Assembly: GCF_027158005.1 (NCBI RefSeq)
Contig: NZ_JAPVLQ010000006.1
Span: forward strand, 372,001 to 436,000
Reading direction: 5' to 3'
Origin: Rhodococcus sp. H36-A4
Lineage (GTDB): Bacteria; Actinomycetota; Actinomycetes; Mycobacteriales; Mycobacteriaceae
Length of the DNA: 64,000 nt
Part shown: piece after piece, positions 1 to 10,008 of the stretch
How the letters are laid out: every line of letters begins with the position of its first letter
Numbering within the stretch: the first letter of the stretch is position 1
Program-made: the position numbers and the translations under genes
The notes under the pieces: model-generated
Database searches by the model: none
What the model was told of the DNA's origin: nothing
Seen by the model: only the letters and a program-made list of their open reading frames with translations

Positions 1-214
1 GTGATCGCCCCGTCACGATCAACTCGGGGTGTCCGAGGGCCGTCAAGCCGACTGTGTAGCAGAAAGCCGGTTCGATCACCCCAGCATTGTCCGGATCGAA
101 ATTCGAATTCACCTCCGAATTCACATACTGCAAAGCCCAGCCGTGGCGGTCCACTAGGCCGTGCACGTTTCGCACGTAGTCCGCCATCGACTGCCCGTCA
201 CACATCGCACACAT
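1..214 (-). CDS. DUF4262 domain protein, cut by the window edge
   Basis: This is an uninterrupted minus-strand frame from an ATG at 214 to the window edge, so only the first 71 codons are seen. The product begins MCAMCDGQSMADYV and contains FCYTVGLTALGHPELIVTG, the recognisable core of DUF4262 proteins. A GGGGGAG sequence lies just upstream of the ATG as ribosome binding site. The family is widespread in actinobacteria and its biochemical role is unknown to me. It is divergent from the DEAD helicase gene and shares with it a roughly 130-base region that contains an SOS-box-like palindrome. Confidence 0.8.
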   Translation of the reverse strand, partial: MCAMCDGQSMADYVRNVHGLVDRHGWALQYVNSEVNSNFDPDNAGVIEPAFCYTVGLTALGHPELIVTGRS

Positions 215-270
215 AGCTCCCCCAAGCTTCTCGAGATCCAGCAGCGAACAAGCCGGCCGGATCTACTGCA

Positions 271-286
271 TCGAACGTATGTTCGT
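271..286. promoter_or_regulatory. SOS-box-like palindrome (LexA site candidate)
   Basis: The sequence TCGAACGTATGTTCGT matches the mycobacterial LexA consensus TCGAAC-N4-GTTCGA at all but the last base. It lies in the divergent region between the DUF4262 gene (start 214) and the DEAD helicase (start 344), where it could repress either or both. The motif match is seen directly; LexA control is inferred. Confidence 0.6.
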
Positions 287-343
287 ATCGAGAATGATTG
301 CCTATGGCACCGACAGAAACTCCCCGGACGGTACTGTTCCGCT

Positions 344-1639
344 ATGCCCCGTTCCGAAACGTCGTTCGCCGATTTGGGGCTCCGACCTGTCCTGGTCCAC
401 GCTCTGCGTCGGATCGGTATCGATGTTCCTTTCGACATTCAGACGGCAGCGATCCCCGATGCCCTTGCCGGACAAGACATTCTCGGTCGCGCTCCGACCG
501 GATCAGGGAAGACCCTTGCCTTCGGACTGCCGATGCTCCAGCGACTGTCGGGTGCGAGCAGCCGACCGAAGTGTCCCCGCGGGTTGGTACTGGTCCCGAC
601 ACGCGAGCTGGCCTTGCAAATCGAACGGGCGCTGGAGGAGCCGGCACTCGCGTTGGGCATCCGAGTGATGGGAATCGTCGGCGGGGTGCCGATCAAGCGC
701 CAATCCGAACGCCTCATGCGCGGTATCGACGTCGTTGTGGCTACCCCAGGACGTCTCGAAGATCTCATCCAGCACGCTGCTGTCTCGCTCGCAGACATCG
801 ACATCACCGTGGTGGACGAAGCTGACCGGATGGCCGATCTCGGCTTTCTGCCCCAGGTGCGGAAGCTTGTGGACCGCACCCCGAAAGGTGGACAGCGCAT
901 GCTGTTCTCAGCGACCCTCGATGGAGATGTCGACGACCTGGTGCAGCGGTACTTCGACTCCCCCGCTATTCACTCCGCCGAGCCACCCCCACTCGCCCAG
1001 GCGACAATGCGGCACCTCTTCTTCCGAGTGGCCGACACCGACAAGAATTCGATTGCACTGCGAATCGCGGCGCGAACAGGGCGAACTATGATCTTTCTGC
1101 GCACCAAGCATGCAGTGGATCGATTCACCGCGTCCCTGCGCGAAGTGGGCGTGCCTGCACTGGCCTTGCACGGTGACAAATCTCAGGCCAATCGAACGAG
1201 AACTCTCGCTGCATTCGCGGATGGTTCCGTTCCTGTCCTGGTCGCCACCGACGTCGCGGCCCGCGGCCTGCACGTCGACGGAATCACCTTGGTCGTGCAC
1301 GTGGACCCGCCGGCCGATGCGAAGGATTACACGCATCGCGCCGGACGTACGGCGCGTGCAGGCGAGATCGGCACCGTCGTCACGCTTGTCACCGAAAGCC
1401 AAAAATCGCACGTCGCGACGCTTGCAGCCGAGGCTGGAATCATGGCCGAGTTCACCGATGTGACGGCGTCGAGTCCAGCACTGTCCAAATCCACGGGTGC
1501 GCAGGCACCTCCTGGATCACCGATCGTCGAAGTGACACCGACAGTCGACCAGAGCGGGCGCACACGCGAGGTCGATCGCCGAAAACGCTCGGCGCCTCGG
1601 CGTACCCGGGACAAGCCAGGTCGATCGGGTCGACGATGA
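344..1639 (+). CDS. DEAD-box ATP-dependent RNA helicase (RhlE-like)
   Basis: A 431-residue superfamily 2 RNA helicase with the two RecA-like domains and little else. Visible motifs in order are APTGSGKT (Walker A), PTRELALQIE (Ia), VDEADRMADLG (DEAD), LFSATLDGD (SAT), ATDVAARGLHVDG (V) and HRAGRTARAG (VI). The tail after about residue 385 is basic and low in complexity, as is common for RNA-binding extensions. The ATG at 344 begins MPRSETSFADLGL, the usual Q-motif approach; the frame stays open further upstream but looks non-coding. Its stop overlaps the next start by four bases (ATGA). The SOS-like palindrome upstream hints at DNA-damage control. Confidence 0.93.
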   Translation: MPRSETSFADLGLRPVLVHALRRIGIDVPFDIQTAAIPDALAGQDILGRAPTGSGKTLAFGLPMLQRLSGASSRPKCPRGLVLVPTRELALQIERALEEPALALGIRVMGIVGGVPIKRQSERLMRGIDVVVATPGRLEDLIQHAAVSLADIDITVVDEADRMADLGFLPQVRKLVDRTPKGGQRMLFSATLDGDVDDLVQRYFDSPAIHSAEPPPLAQATMRHLFFRVADTDKNSIALRIAARTGRTMIFLRTKHAVDRFTASLREVGVPALALHGDKSQANRTRTLAAFADGSVPVLVATDVAARGLHVDGITLVVHVDPPADAKDYTHRAGRTARAGEIGTVVTLVTESQKSHVATLAAEAGIMAEFTDVTASSPALSKSTGAQAPPGSPIVEVTPTVDQSGRTREVDRRKRSAPRRTRDKPGRSGRR

Positions 1640-2502
1640 ACGGACTTCCGATATTGTCGATCGTGCTGGCACTGATTGCCGCCTTCCTGTTCGCTTGCGC
1701 ATCGGTCGCCCAACAAAGTGCCGCCGCAGCTGTGCCCGAGGGCCAATCGCTGATCACCACGCTCCTACGAAGCCCACGGTGGTGGGCCGGTCTCTGCGGC
1801 GACGTCGGGGGTTACGGATTTCAGGTTGCCGCACTGTGGGCCGGCTCGGTCCTCATCGTGCAACCGTTGATCGTCTCCATGCTGTTGTTCGCATTGCCTC
1901 TGTCGGCCAAATTCGCCGGCTATCGGATGACCCGCTCGTCATGGGTCTGGGCGGTGGCGCTGGCGATAGCTCTCACCGTGTTCATCGGCGTCGGTGACCC
2001 GACGGAGGGAAACTCCGATGCGCCGTTCTCCGAGTGGATGATTCCGTTGGCCATTGCATCGGGCCTCGTGTTGGCCGCCACACTTGCTGGATTGTTGTCG
2101 ACCAACCCGGGTTGGCGGGCCCTGCTTCTGGGCGCGGCCGGAGGCTTGCTCTTCGGGATGGCCGTGGCGTTGACGAAGTACGTCACCGATCTTCTAGGAA
2201 CCGATCTTGCCAAAGCAGTTACTGCCTGGCAGACGTACGCACTCGTCGGGTGCGGAATCCTCGGCTTCTACCTCCAGCAGCGCGCCTTTCAGTCCGGCCC
2301 GTTGTCTGCTTCACTCCCGGCTATCACCATCGGAGAACCTTTCGGAGCCGCGTTTCTCGGAATCACCGTCCTGGACGAACGCATTCGCGACGACGCGTTC
2401 TCCTTGGTGGTCATAGCGGTCTGCGTGACAGTGATGGTCGTTGCAACAGTTGCCCTCTCGCGAGCGCAAGCAAAGGTCACCGGACACCCTGTTGCGCAAT
2501 GA
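1636..2502 (+). CDS. DMT-superfamily membrane protein (EamA-like)
   Basis: A 288-residue protein with about nine to ten hydrophobic segments and almost no loops, typical of drug/metabolite transporter (DMT) proteins common in mycobacteria and rhodococci. No substrate can be assigned from sequence. The start ATG overlaps the helicase stop, so the two are probably translated from one message. GuaB1 follows after 18 bases. Topology is seen directly; family membership is inferred from the hydrophobic pattern and the LQQRAFQSGPLSASLP stretch near the C-terminus, which resembles the second EamA half. Confidence 0.75.
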   Translation: MNGLPILSIVLALIAAFLFACASVAQQSAAAAVPEGQSLITTLLRSPRWWAGLCGDVGGYGFQVAALWAGSVLIVQPLIVSMLLFALPLSAKFAGYRMTRSSWVWAVALAIALTVFIGVGDPTEGNSDAPFSEWMIPLAIASGLVLAATLAGLLSTNPGWRALLLGAAGGLLFGMAVALTKYVTDLLGTDLAKAVTAWQTYALVGCGILGFYLQQRAFQSGPLSASLPAITIGEPFGAAFLGITVLDERIRDDAFSLVVIAVCVTVMVVATVALSRAQAKVTGHPVAQ

Positions 2503-2514
2503 CGGGTACGCTGA

Positions 2515-3957
<1,443 letters not shown>

Positions 3958-4010
3958 CCTGTGACGGCGGTCGGTCCGGCCCAGGATCCAATCTCCTGCC
4001 CGACTGCCGG

Positions 4011-4016
4011 TAGAAT
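4011..4016 (+). promoter_or_regulatory. Candidate -10 box for the small ORF/CNNM operon
   Basis: TAGAAT matches the -10 hexamer well and sits about 65 bases before the GTG of the small gene at 4082, in the gap after guaB1. I see no convincing -35 hexamer, so this is a weak call. Confidence 0.3.
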
Positions 4017-4081
4017 GATGGCTCACGCTTACAACTCACTTCCGCCGATCGATTCGTAGCGGAACAACAGAAGGGAACCAG

Positions 4082-4300
4082 GTGCCTGAGGCACCCGTCA
4101 TCACCAGCACCGAGACTGCGCCGACCGAGTCCGGTGACGAGGGCTCCACTTCGGAGGGCTCCTCTATCGAGCCGGGAGACAAACCCGGCGGACCACCATC
4201 GTTCCAGCTAGCTCCACACCGCGGCGGGGTTGTATCCGGCCGCGTCTCTGTTGCTTCCGGTCAGGGCGCGATGCTCCTCTCGGAACTTCGGCGGCGGTAG
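4082..4300 (+). CDS. Small hypothetical protein upstream of the CNNM pair
   Basis: A 72-codon frame starting at GTG and preceded by AGAAGGGA as ribosome binding site. The product is acidic and rich in Ser, Gly, Pro and Glu in its first 40 residues, then ends with a more ordered tail, VVSGRVSVASGQGAMLLS followed by ELRRR. About 70 per cent of third positions are G or C, like neighbouring genes. The stop is three bases before the CNNM ATG, which has only a weak site of its own, so translational coupling is likely. I do not recognise the family. Confidence 0.5.
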   Translation: MPEAPVITSTETAPTESGDEGSTSEGSSIEPGDKPGGPPSFQLAPHRGGVVSGRVSVASGQGAMLLSELRRR

Positions 4301-4303
4301 CGG

Positions 4304-5686
4304 ATGGACATAGTCATCAGCCTCGCGGGCCTCATCGGGTTCGTGGCTCTTACCGCAGGTACCGCGTTGTTCGTGGCAGCCGAATTCTCTTTGACAGCTC
4401 TCGAGAAGAGCACGGTCGACTCGTCCGTAAGCACCGTCGGGGATGCGCGCTCACGTCAGGTCCAACGTGCACACCGAACGCTGTCGTTCCAGCTCTCCGG
4501 GGCCCAGCTCGGCATAACCATCACCACACTCATCACCGGCTATCTCGCCGAACCTGTCCTCGCCGGCTTCTTCGTCCCGGTTCTGACTGCACTGGGTGCA
4601 TCTACCTCGGTTGCATCTGCTGTGTCGTTGGTCGCGGCGCTGATCATCGCGACATCGTTTTCGATGATCTTCGGTGAACTTGTTCCGAAGAACATCGCAA
4701 TCGCGATGCCGATGGGAACCGCGAGGGCGACGGCTGGCGCGATGTCCGGGTTCTCGATGGTATTTCGCTGGGCGATCAACGGACTCAACGGCGCTGCCAA
4801 TTGGTTGGTCCGCAGACTCGGACTCGAACCCGCAGAAGAATTACGCTCGGCGAGATCAGCGAGTGAGCTGGGGTCGCTCGTGCGCACGTCTGCGCGGCAA
4901 GGATCCCTGGATGAGGGCACGGCCAGACTCGTCGGCCGATCACTGAAGTTCGGCGAGCGATCCGCGGAGGAATTGATGACACCACGGGTCAAAGTCGAGT
5001 CGTTGTCGGTGTCCGACTCGGTATCCGACCTTATCGAAACGGCGGCTAGAACCGGCTTTTCGCGTTTTCCAGTAGTCGACGGAGACCTCGACGACACTGT
5101 TGGTGTCGTTCACATCAAACATGCTTTCACCGTGCCGATAGGCAAACGTGCCGGGACTCGCCTGGACTCTCTCGCGCAGGACGTGCCGGTCGTGCCGTCG
5201 AGTCTCGACGGTGATTCGGTGATGGAACGCGTTCGTTCCGACGGCATGCAAGTGGCCCTTGTAGTCGATGAATACGGTGGCACAGCGGGCATGGTGACCA
5301 TGGAAGACCTGATCGAGGAGATTATCGGCGACGTCAGAGACGAACACGACGAGCCCGAGATCGACGTCCAGCGGTTCGGGGACACTTGGCTGTGCTCGGG
5401 ACTGCTCCGAATCGACGAAGTGGCAGCCGCGACCGGGTACCGGGCGCCGGAAGGCGAGTACGACACCATCGGCGGGCTCGTATTGACCGAACTGGGACGT
5501 ATTCCTGTCGAAGGTGACCGCGTGATCATGCCCGATCCACCTGAGGATGACCCTGCCGATACGCACGGTGGATGGGCAGGTCGAGTCACCAGGATGGATG
5601 GCAGACGAATCGATCGAGTGATGTTGCAACCGGTCGGCCCCGACGTGATAGAGCAGATTCGATCGGAGGAGAGGGCTCGTGGGTGA
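4304..5686 (+). CDS. CNNM/CorC-type membrane protein with CBS pair
   Basis: A 460-residue hemolysin-family (CNNM/DUF21) protein. The N-terminal 190 residues form the DUF21 membrane domain, including AAEFSLTALEKS and the GELVPKNIAIAMP signature. Two CBS motifs follow at about 215-335, then a CorC_HlyC domain from about 350 to 440 (EDEHDEPEIDVQR onward). Such proteins are linked to magnesium or sodium-coupled cation export. The start is coupled to the small ORF before it. Its 3' end overlaps the next CNNM gene by eight bases, so the two may form a heteromeric transporter. Confidence 0.9.
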   Translation: MDIVISLAGLIGFVALTAGTALFVAAEFSLTALEKSTVDSSVSTVGDARSRQVQRAHRTLSFQLSGAQLGITITTLITGYLAEPVLAGFFVPVLTALGASTSVASAVSLVAALIIATSFSMIFGELVPKNIAIAMPMGTARATAGAMSGFSMVFRWAINGLNGAANWLVRRLGLEPAEELRSARSASELGSLVRTSARQGSLDEGTARLVGRSLKFGERSAEELMTPRVKVESLSVSDSVSDLIETAARTGFSRFPVVDGDLDDTVGVVHIKHAFTVPIGKRAGTRLDSLAQDVPVVPSSLDGDSVMERVRSDGMQVALVVDEYGGTAGMVTMEDLIEEIIGDVRDEHDEPEIDVQRFGDTWLCSGLLRIDEVAAATGYRAPEGEYDTIGGLVLTELGRIPVEGDRVIMPDPPEDDPADTHGGWAGRVTRMDGRRIDRVMLQPVGPDVIEQIRSEERARG

Positions 5687-6800
5687 TTACCTGTCCGTAC
5701 TTCTCGCCGTCCTCCTCCTTGGCGGCAATGCCTTTTTCGTGGGCGCCGAGTTCTCACTGATTTCGGCGCGCCGTGACCGACTGGAGTCGTTGCTGGCGCA
5801 GGGAAAGAAGAAGGCGAAATCGGTAATCGAGGCCAGTCAGAATCTGTCCCTCATGCTTGCCGCGGCACAGCTGGGAATCACGATCTGTTCCATCCTCCTC
5901 GGCCGCGTCGGCGAGCCTGCGGTGGCACATCTGATCGAGAAGCCACTCGAACTGGTCGGAATCCCGGAAGGCCTGCTGCACCCGATAGCTTTCGCCATTG
6001 CACTGGCGCTGGTCGTGGTGTTGCACATCCTTATCGGCGAAATGGTTCCGAAGAACATCGCGATCGCAGGCCCGGAGAAGACGGCAATGTTGCTCGTCCC
6101 GATCCATCTGATGTTCATCAAGCTCGCCAAACCGCTCATCTCGTTTTACAACATGTGTGCCAACCTCACGTTGCGTGCACTGCGCATCGAGCCCAAAGAC
6201 GAGTTGGATTCGTCTGTGTCCGCCGTCGAGCTCTCACAGATGATTGGCGAGTCACGATCGGAAGGTCTCATCGACGAGGAGGAGCACCGACGCCTCACCC
6301 AGGCGCTGGACATCTCCGGGCGCACGGTGGCGGAGGTGCTCATTCCATCCGCCAAGGTCCGCAGCGTGCGTCTCTCCGGCCTCGAACCCGGCTCGGGTCC
6401 CACCCTCGGATCCGTCGAAGAGGCGGTGATCGCCACCGGCTTCTCGCGATACCCGGTGCAAGCCGAGGATGGATCGATGGTCGGGTATCTCCATCTGAAG
6501 GACGTTCTGAGCTACATGCTCGACGACGCTGCTGGTCCGGAGACGGTCATACCGCGTTCCGAGGTCCGAAGGCTGCCGGTGGTCACCTCCGAGACGATGC
6601 TGGACGACGCTTTGACTCGACTTCGGCGGGCCAGCAGCCACTTGGGCGCGGTGAGCGATTCGTCAGGCACGACGATCGGGATCGTGGCACTGGAAGACTT
6701 GGTCGAGGAGTTCGTCGGAACCGTCCGTGACGGCACGCACCGGATCGCAGGGCCGTCACCGGGCCAGTCTTTGCCTGCACGTTCCGGTGGCGAGAACTGA
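5679..6800 (+). CDS. CNNM/DUF21 membrane protein lacking the CorC domain
   Basis: A 373-residue paralogue of the upstream protein. It has the DUF21 membrane domain (FVGAEFSLISARRDRLES; GEMVPKNIAIAGPEK) and a CBS pair at about 215-345, but it ends soon after the second CBS motif, so the C-terminal CorC_HlyC domain seen in its partner is absent. The start GTG 5679 has a strong GGAGGAG site 9-10 bases upstream, inside the preceding gene. The pair corresponds to M. tuberculosis Rv1842c and Rv1841c. The unequal architecture suggests a heteromer in which one partner supplies the extra domain. Confidence 0.88.
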   Translation: MGDYLSVLLAVLLLGGNAFFVGAEFSLISARRDRLESLLAQGKKKAKSVIEASQNLSLMLAAAQLGITICSILLGRVGEPAVAHLIEKPLELVGIPEGLLHPIAFAIALALVVVLHILIGEMVPKNIAIAGPEKTAMLLVPIHLMFIKLAKPLISFYNMCANLTLRALRIEPKDELDSSVSAVELSQMIGESRSEGLIDEEEHRRLTQALDISGRTVAEVLIPSAKVRSVRLSGLEPGSGPTLGSVEEAVIATGFSRYPVQAEDGSMVGYLHLKDVLSYMLDDAAGPETVIPRSEVRRLPVVTSETMLDDALTRLRRASSHLGAVSDSSGTTIGIVALEDLVEEFVGTVRDGTHRIAGPSPGQSLPARSGGEN

Positions 6801-6820
6801 AAGATGACGAGCACCGACCG

Positions 6821-7750
6821 ATGATGCAGACCTCAGCGACCGGGATGTCGGTCGCGTTGACCGAGCCGGACTGGACCGCCAGACGTGCGGACCACTCGGC
6901 TCGGGTGGACCGCTTGATCGGTACATATCTGCACGATCGGGCACAGGGCAATACACATCCGGTGCTCGATTTCTTGTTCACCTACTACAGCTACAAACCC
7001 GGCCACCTGAAGCGCTGGAACCCAGGTTTCGAGGTAATCCTGACCGGCGAAGCCGCTCAGGATTACGCGGCGTTCGCGTCCTACGAACCCGTCGACGGAC
7101 CGGACTCCGGCTATCGGGTACGACGCTCTCTGGTAGAGCAGAGGCGTTCGGCCATCGTGTTCACCCGTGACCTCCTCGAGGCGACAATGACGCGCAAACC
7201 CAATCTGGGGTGCTTCGGGCTCCATGAGTGGGCAATGGTCTATCGGGGCGGACAGCCTGCATTGCGGCACGGATCGGTGCCGCTTCGGCTCGGCCACGAC
7301 GGCACCGATGCGGTGGTGGAGTCGATGAAAATTCGCTGCACACACTACGATGCGTTCAGATTTTTCACCCCGGACGCCGCCCCGAAGAATTTTCTCGACC
7401 TGTCCCCGACGAGTAGGACCGAACGAGAGCAGCCGGGTTGTGTGCACGCGAGCATGGATCTGTACAAGTGGAGTTACAAACTCTCACCGTTGATCGACTC
7501 GGACCTTGTGCTCGACTGCTTCGAACTTGCACTCGATGCACGGGCGATCGATATGCGCGCCAGCCCATACGACCTCTCCGGCTATGGCCTATCGCCTATC
7601 GCGATCGAAACACCGTCCGGTCGGTCAGAATATGTGCGCGCGCAAACCGACCTGTCGGCCAGGGCTGCCCCTCTCCGCTCGGCGCTGGCGATGCGATGCC
7701 AAAATCTACTGGTGAGCGGCGGGTACGGTGGCCGACTTACTGCCAAGTAA
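6821..7750 (+). CDS. Conserved actinobacterial protein often labelled 3-methyladenine DNA glycosylase
   Basis: A 309-residue soluble protein without signal or membrane segments. It contains LFTYYSYKPGHLKRWNPG near residue 50 and DLYKWSYKLSPL near 215. Mycobacterial and rhodococcal homologues carry the database name 3-methyladenine DNA glycosylase, but I see no helix-hairpin-helix or catalytic motif of that class, so the function should be treated as unknown. A six-codon frame (MTSTDR, ATG 6804) ends in TGA at 6822-6824, overlapping this ATG. That may couple its translation to the CNNM genes. Confidence 0.8.
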   Translation: MMQTSATGMSVALTEPDWTARRADHSARVDRLIGTYLHDRAQGNTHPVLDFLFTYYSYKPGHLKRWNPGFEVILTGEAAQDYAAFASYEPVDGPDSGYRVRRSLVEQRRSAIVFTRDLLEATMTRKPNLGCFGLHEWAMVYRGGQPALRHGSVPLRLGHDGTDAVVESMKIRCTHYDAFRFFTPDAAPKNFLDLSPTSRTEREQPGCVHASMDLYKWSYKLSPLIDSDLVLDCFELALDARAIDMRASPYDLSGYGLSPIAIETPSGRSEYVRAQTDLSARAAPLRSALAMRCQNLLVSGGYGGRLTAK

Positions 7751-7813
7751 CATTTAGGCCGATGTCGCTTTACCGCCCTTCTGGGCGCCCAGACCGGAAA
7801 GAGTGAGGAATTC

Positions 7814-9988
7814 ATGACTGAGCGAGTTCGTGTCGGTGGTCTTCAAGTCGCCAAGGTGCTGTACGACTTCGTACAGAACGAGGCACTTCCGGGTACAGGT
7901 GTGCAATCGGAGGCGTTCTGGTCCGGTGCCGAAGCGGTAATCGCCGATCTCTCCCCCAAGAACAAGGCGCTTCTGGCCGTTCGTGAAGAGATTCAGGGCA
8001 AGGTCGACGCCTGGCACGGTGAGCATGCCGGAAACGACTACGACCGTGCGGCGTACAAAGCGTTCCTGAAGGAAATCGGCTACCTCGTCGACGAGCCCGC
8101 TGACTTCGACATCGCCACCACCGGTGTCGACACGGAAATTACGTCGACGGCCGGACCACAGCTCGTCGTTCCCGTTCTCAACGCGCGATTCGCAATCAAC
8201 GCATCGAATGCGCGTTGGGGCTCGTTGTACGACGCGTTGTACGGCACAGATGCCATCCCCGAAACGGACGGCGCCGAGAAGGGCACCTCCTACAACAAGG
8301 TGCGCGGCGACAAGGTCATCGCCTTTGCGCGCGATTTCCTCGACGAGGCAGCCCCACTGGCGTCCGGGTCACATGTCGGATCGACCGGATACGTCGTCGA
8401 TGCGGTTTCGTTGACAGTCACCCTCGCCGACGGAACCACCACCGGCCTCGAGGATCCGGCGCAGCTACTCGGATACCACGGGACGCCGGATGCACCCACA
8501 GCAATTCTGTTCGTACACAACGGCTTGCATTTCGAGATTCAGATCGACCCTACGAGCCCGATCGGTGCTACCGACGCGGCGGGCGTGAAGGACGTGCTGC
8601 TCGAATCGGCAGTCACGACCATCATGGATTTCGAGGACTCGGTCGCAGCCGTGGACGCCGACGACAAGGTTCTCGGCTACCGGAACTGGCTCGGATTGAT
8701 GAGAGGCGATCTTTCCGAGGATGTTTCCAAGGGTGGGAAGACGTTCACTCGCGTTCTGAACCCTGATCGCACGTACACCGGAGTCGACGGGTCACCTGTC
8801 ACCCTGCACGGACGCTCACTGTTGTTCGTCCGCAACGTCGGACATCTGATGACCTCGGATGCCATTCTCGACGCCGACGGCAACGAAGTTCCCGAGGGCA
8901 TCCTCGATGCGCTGTTCACCTCGCTCACCGGAATGCACTCGTTGACCGCAGACAACCTCCTCTCGAACAGCCGAACCGGTTCGCTGTACATCGTCAAGCC
9001 GAAGATGCACGGGCCCGATGAGGTTGCGTTCACAGCGGAACTCTTCGGCCGCGTCGAGCAGGTGCTCGGGTTGCCGGAGAACACGCTCAAAGTGGGCATC
9101 ATGGACGAAGAGCGTCGCACCACGGTCAACTTGAAGGCCTCGATCCTGGCAGCCAAGGAGCGGGTCGTTTTCATCAACACCGGCTTCCTCGACCGCACCG
9201 GCGACGAGATCCATACCTCGATGGAGGCAGGCGCAATGGTCCCCAAGGGCGAGATGAAGGCCCAGAAGTGGATTTCGGCGTACGAGGACTTCAACGTCGA
9301 TACGGGCCTCGCGGCAGGAATGAAGGGTAAGGCTCAGATCGGCAAGGGCATGTGGGCAATGCCCGATCTCATGCACGACATGCTCGAGCAGAAGATCAAC
9401 CACCCGAAGGCCGGCGCCAACACCGCATGGGTTCCCTCCCCCACCGCGGCCACTTTGCACGCATTGCATTACCACAAGGTCGACGTCTTCGCCCGCCAGC
9501 TCGAGTTGGCACAGGCCAAGCGCGCGACCGTCGACGAGATCCTCGAGATTCCGCTCGCCCCCGCCACCGACTGGAGCGAAGAGCAGAAGCAGAAGGAAAT
9601 CGACAACAGTGCACAGTCGATTCTCGGCTACGTCGTACGGTGGATCGATCACGGAGTCGGTTGCTCCAAGGTGCCCGACATCAACGACATTGCCTTGATG
9701 GAAGATCGAGCGACGCTGAGGATTTCGAGCCAGTTCATTGCGAACTGGCTGCGCCACGGCATCGTCACCGAGGATCAAGTCCGTGCGAGCCTCGAACGCA
9801 TGGCCCCCATCGTCGATCGCCAGAATGCGTCCGACCCTACGTACAAGAACCTGGCTCCGGACTTCGATACCAATATCGCGTTCCAGGCCGCCAGCGAGCT
9901 GATTTTCCAAGGGGCCAAGCAGCCGAGCGGATACACCGAGCCGATTCTGCATCGACGCAGACGCGAGTACAAGGCCGCGGGCAACTGA
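7814..9988 (+). CDS. glcB: Malate synthase G
   Basis: A 724-residue monomeric malate synthase of the G type, which condenses glyoxylate and acetyl-CoA to malate in the glyoxylate shunt. The length fits the family (about 720-740 residues). Recognisable stretches include [34 protein letters not shown], which holds the metal-binding Glu region, and [20 protein letters not shown] in the C-terminal half. The ATG has a GAGGAA site just upstream. The gene is monocistronic by spacing. In M. tuberculosis glcB is likewise close to the CNNM and gcvP genes. Confidence 0.96.
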   Translation: MTERVRVGGLQVAKVLYDFVQNEALPGTGVQSEAFWSGAEAVIADLSPKNKALLAVREEIQGKVDAWHGEHAGNDYDRAAYKAFLKEIGYLVDEPADFDIATTGVDTEITSTAGPQLVVPVLNARFAINASNARWGSLYDALYGTDAIPETDGAEKGTSYNKVRGDKVIAFARDFLDEAAPLASGSHVGSTGYVVDAVSLTVTLADGTTTGLEDPAQLLGYHGTPDAPTAILFVHNGLHFEIQIDPTSPIGATDAAGVKDVLLESAVTTIMDFEDSVAAVDADDKVLGYRNWLGLMRGDLSEDVSKGGKTFTRVLNPDRTYTGVDGSPVTLHGRSLLFVRNVGHLMTSDAILDADGNEVPEGILDALFTSLTGMHSLTADNLLSNSRTGSLYIVKPKMHGPDEVAFTAELFGRVEQVLGLPENTLKVGIMDEERRTTVNLKASILAAKERVVFINTGFLDRTGDEIHTSMEAGAMVPKGEMKAQKWISAYEDFNVDTGLAAGMKGKAQIGKGMWAMPDLMHDMLEQKINHPKAGANTAWVPSPTAATLHALHYHKVDVFARQLELAQAKRATVDEILEIPLAPATDWSEEQKQKEIDNSAQSILGYVVRWIDHGVGCSKVPDINDIALMEDRATLRISSQFIANWLRHGIVTEDQVRASLERMAPIVDRQNASDPTYKNLAPDFDTNIAFQAASELIFQGAKQPSGYTEPILHRRRREYKAAGN

Positions 9989-10008
9989 CGGTCTCGTAAC
10001 CTTCGCGC

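Noticed and set aside
6821..7750. Reading the product as a true 3-methyladenine DNA glycosylase
   Set aside because: No glycosylase motif is visible; the name appears to be inherited from old annotation.
8816..9952. Long open frame (378 codons) antisense to malate synthase G
   Set aside because: It lies wholly inside glcB on the other strand and its product resembles no family; such frames are common opposite high-GC genes.
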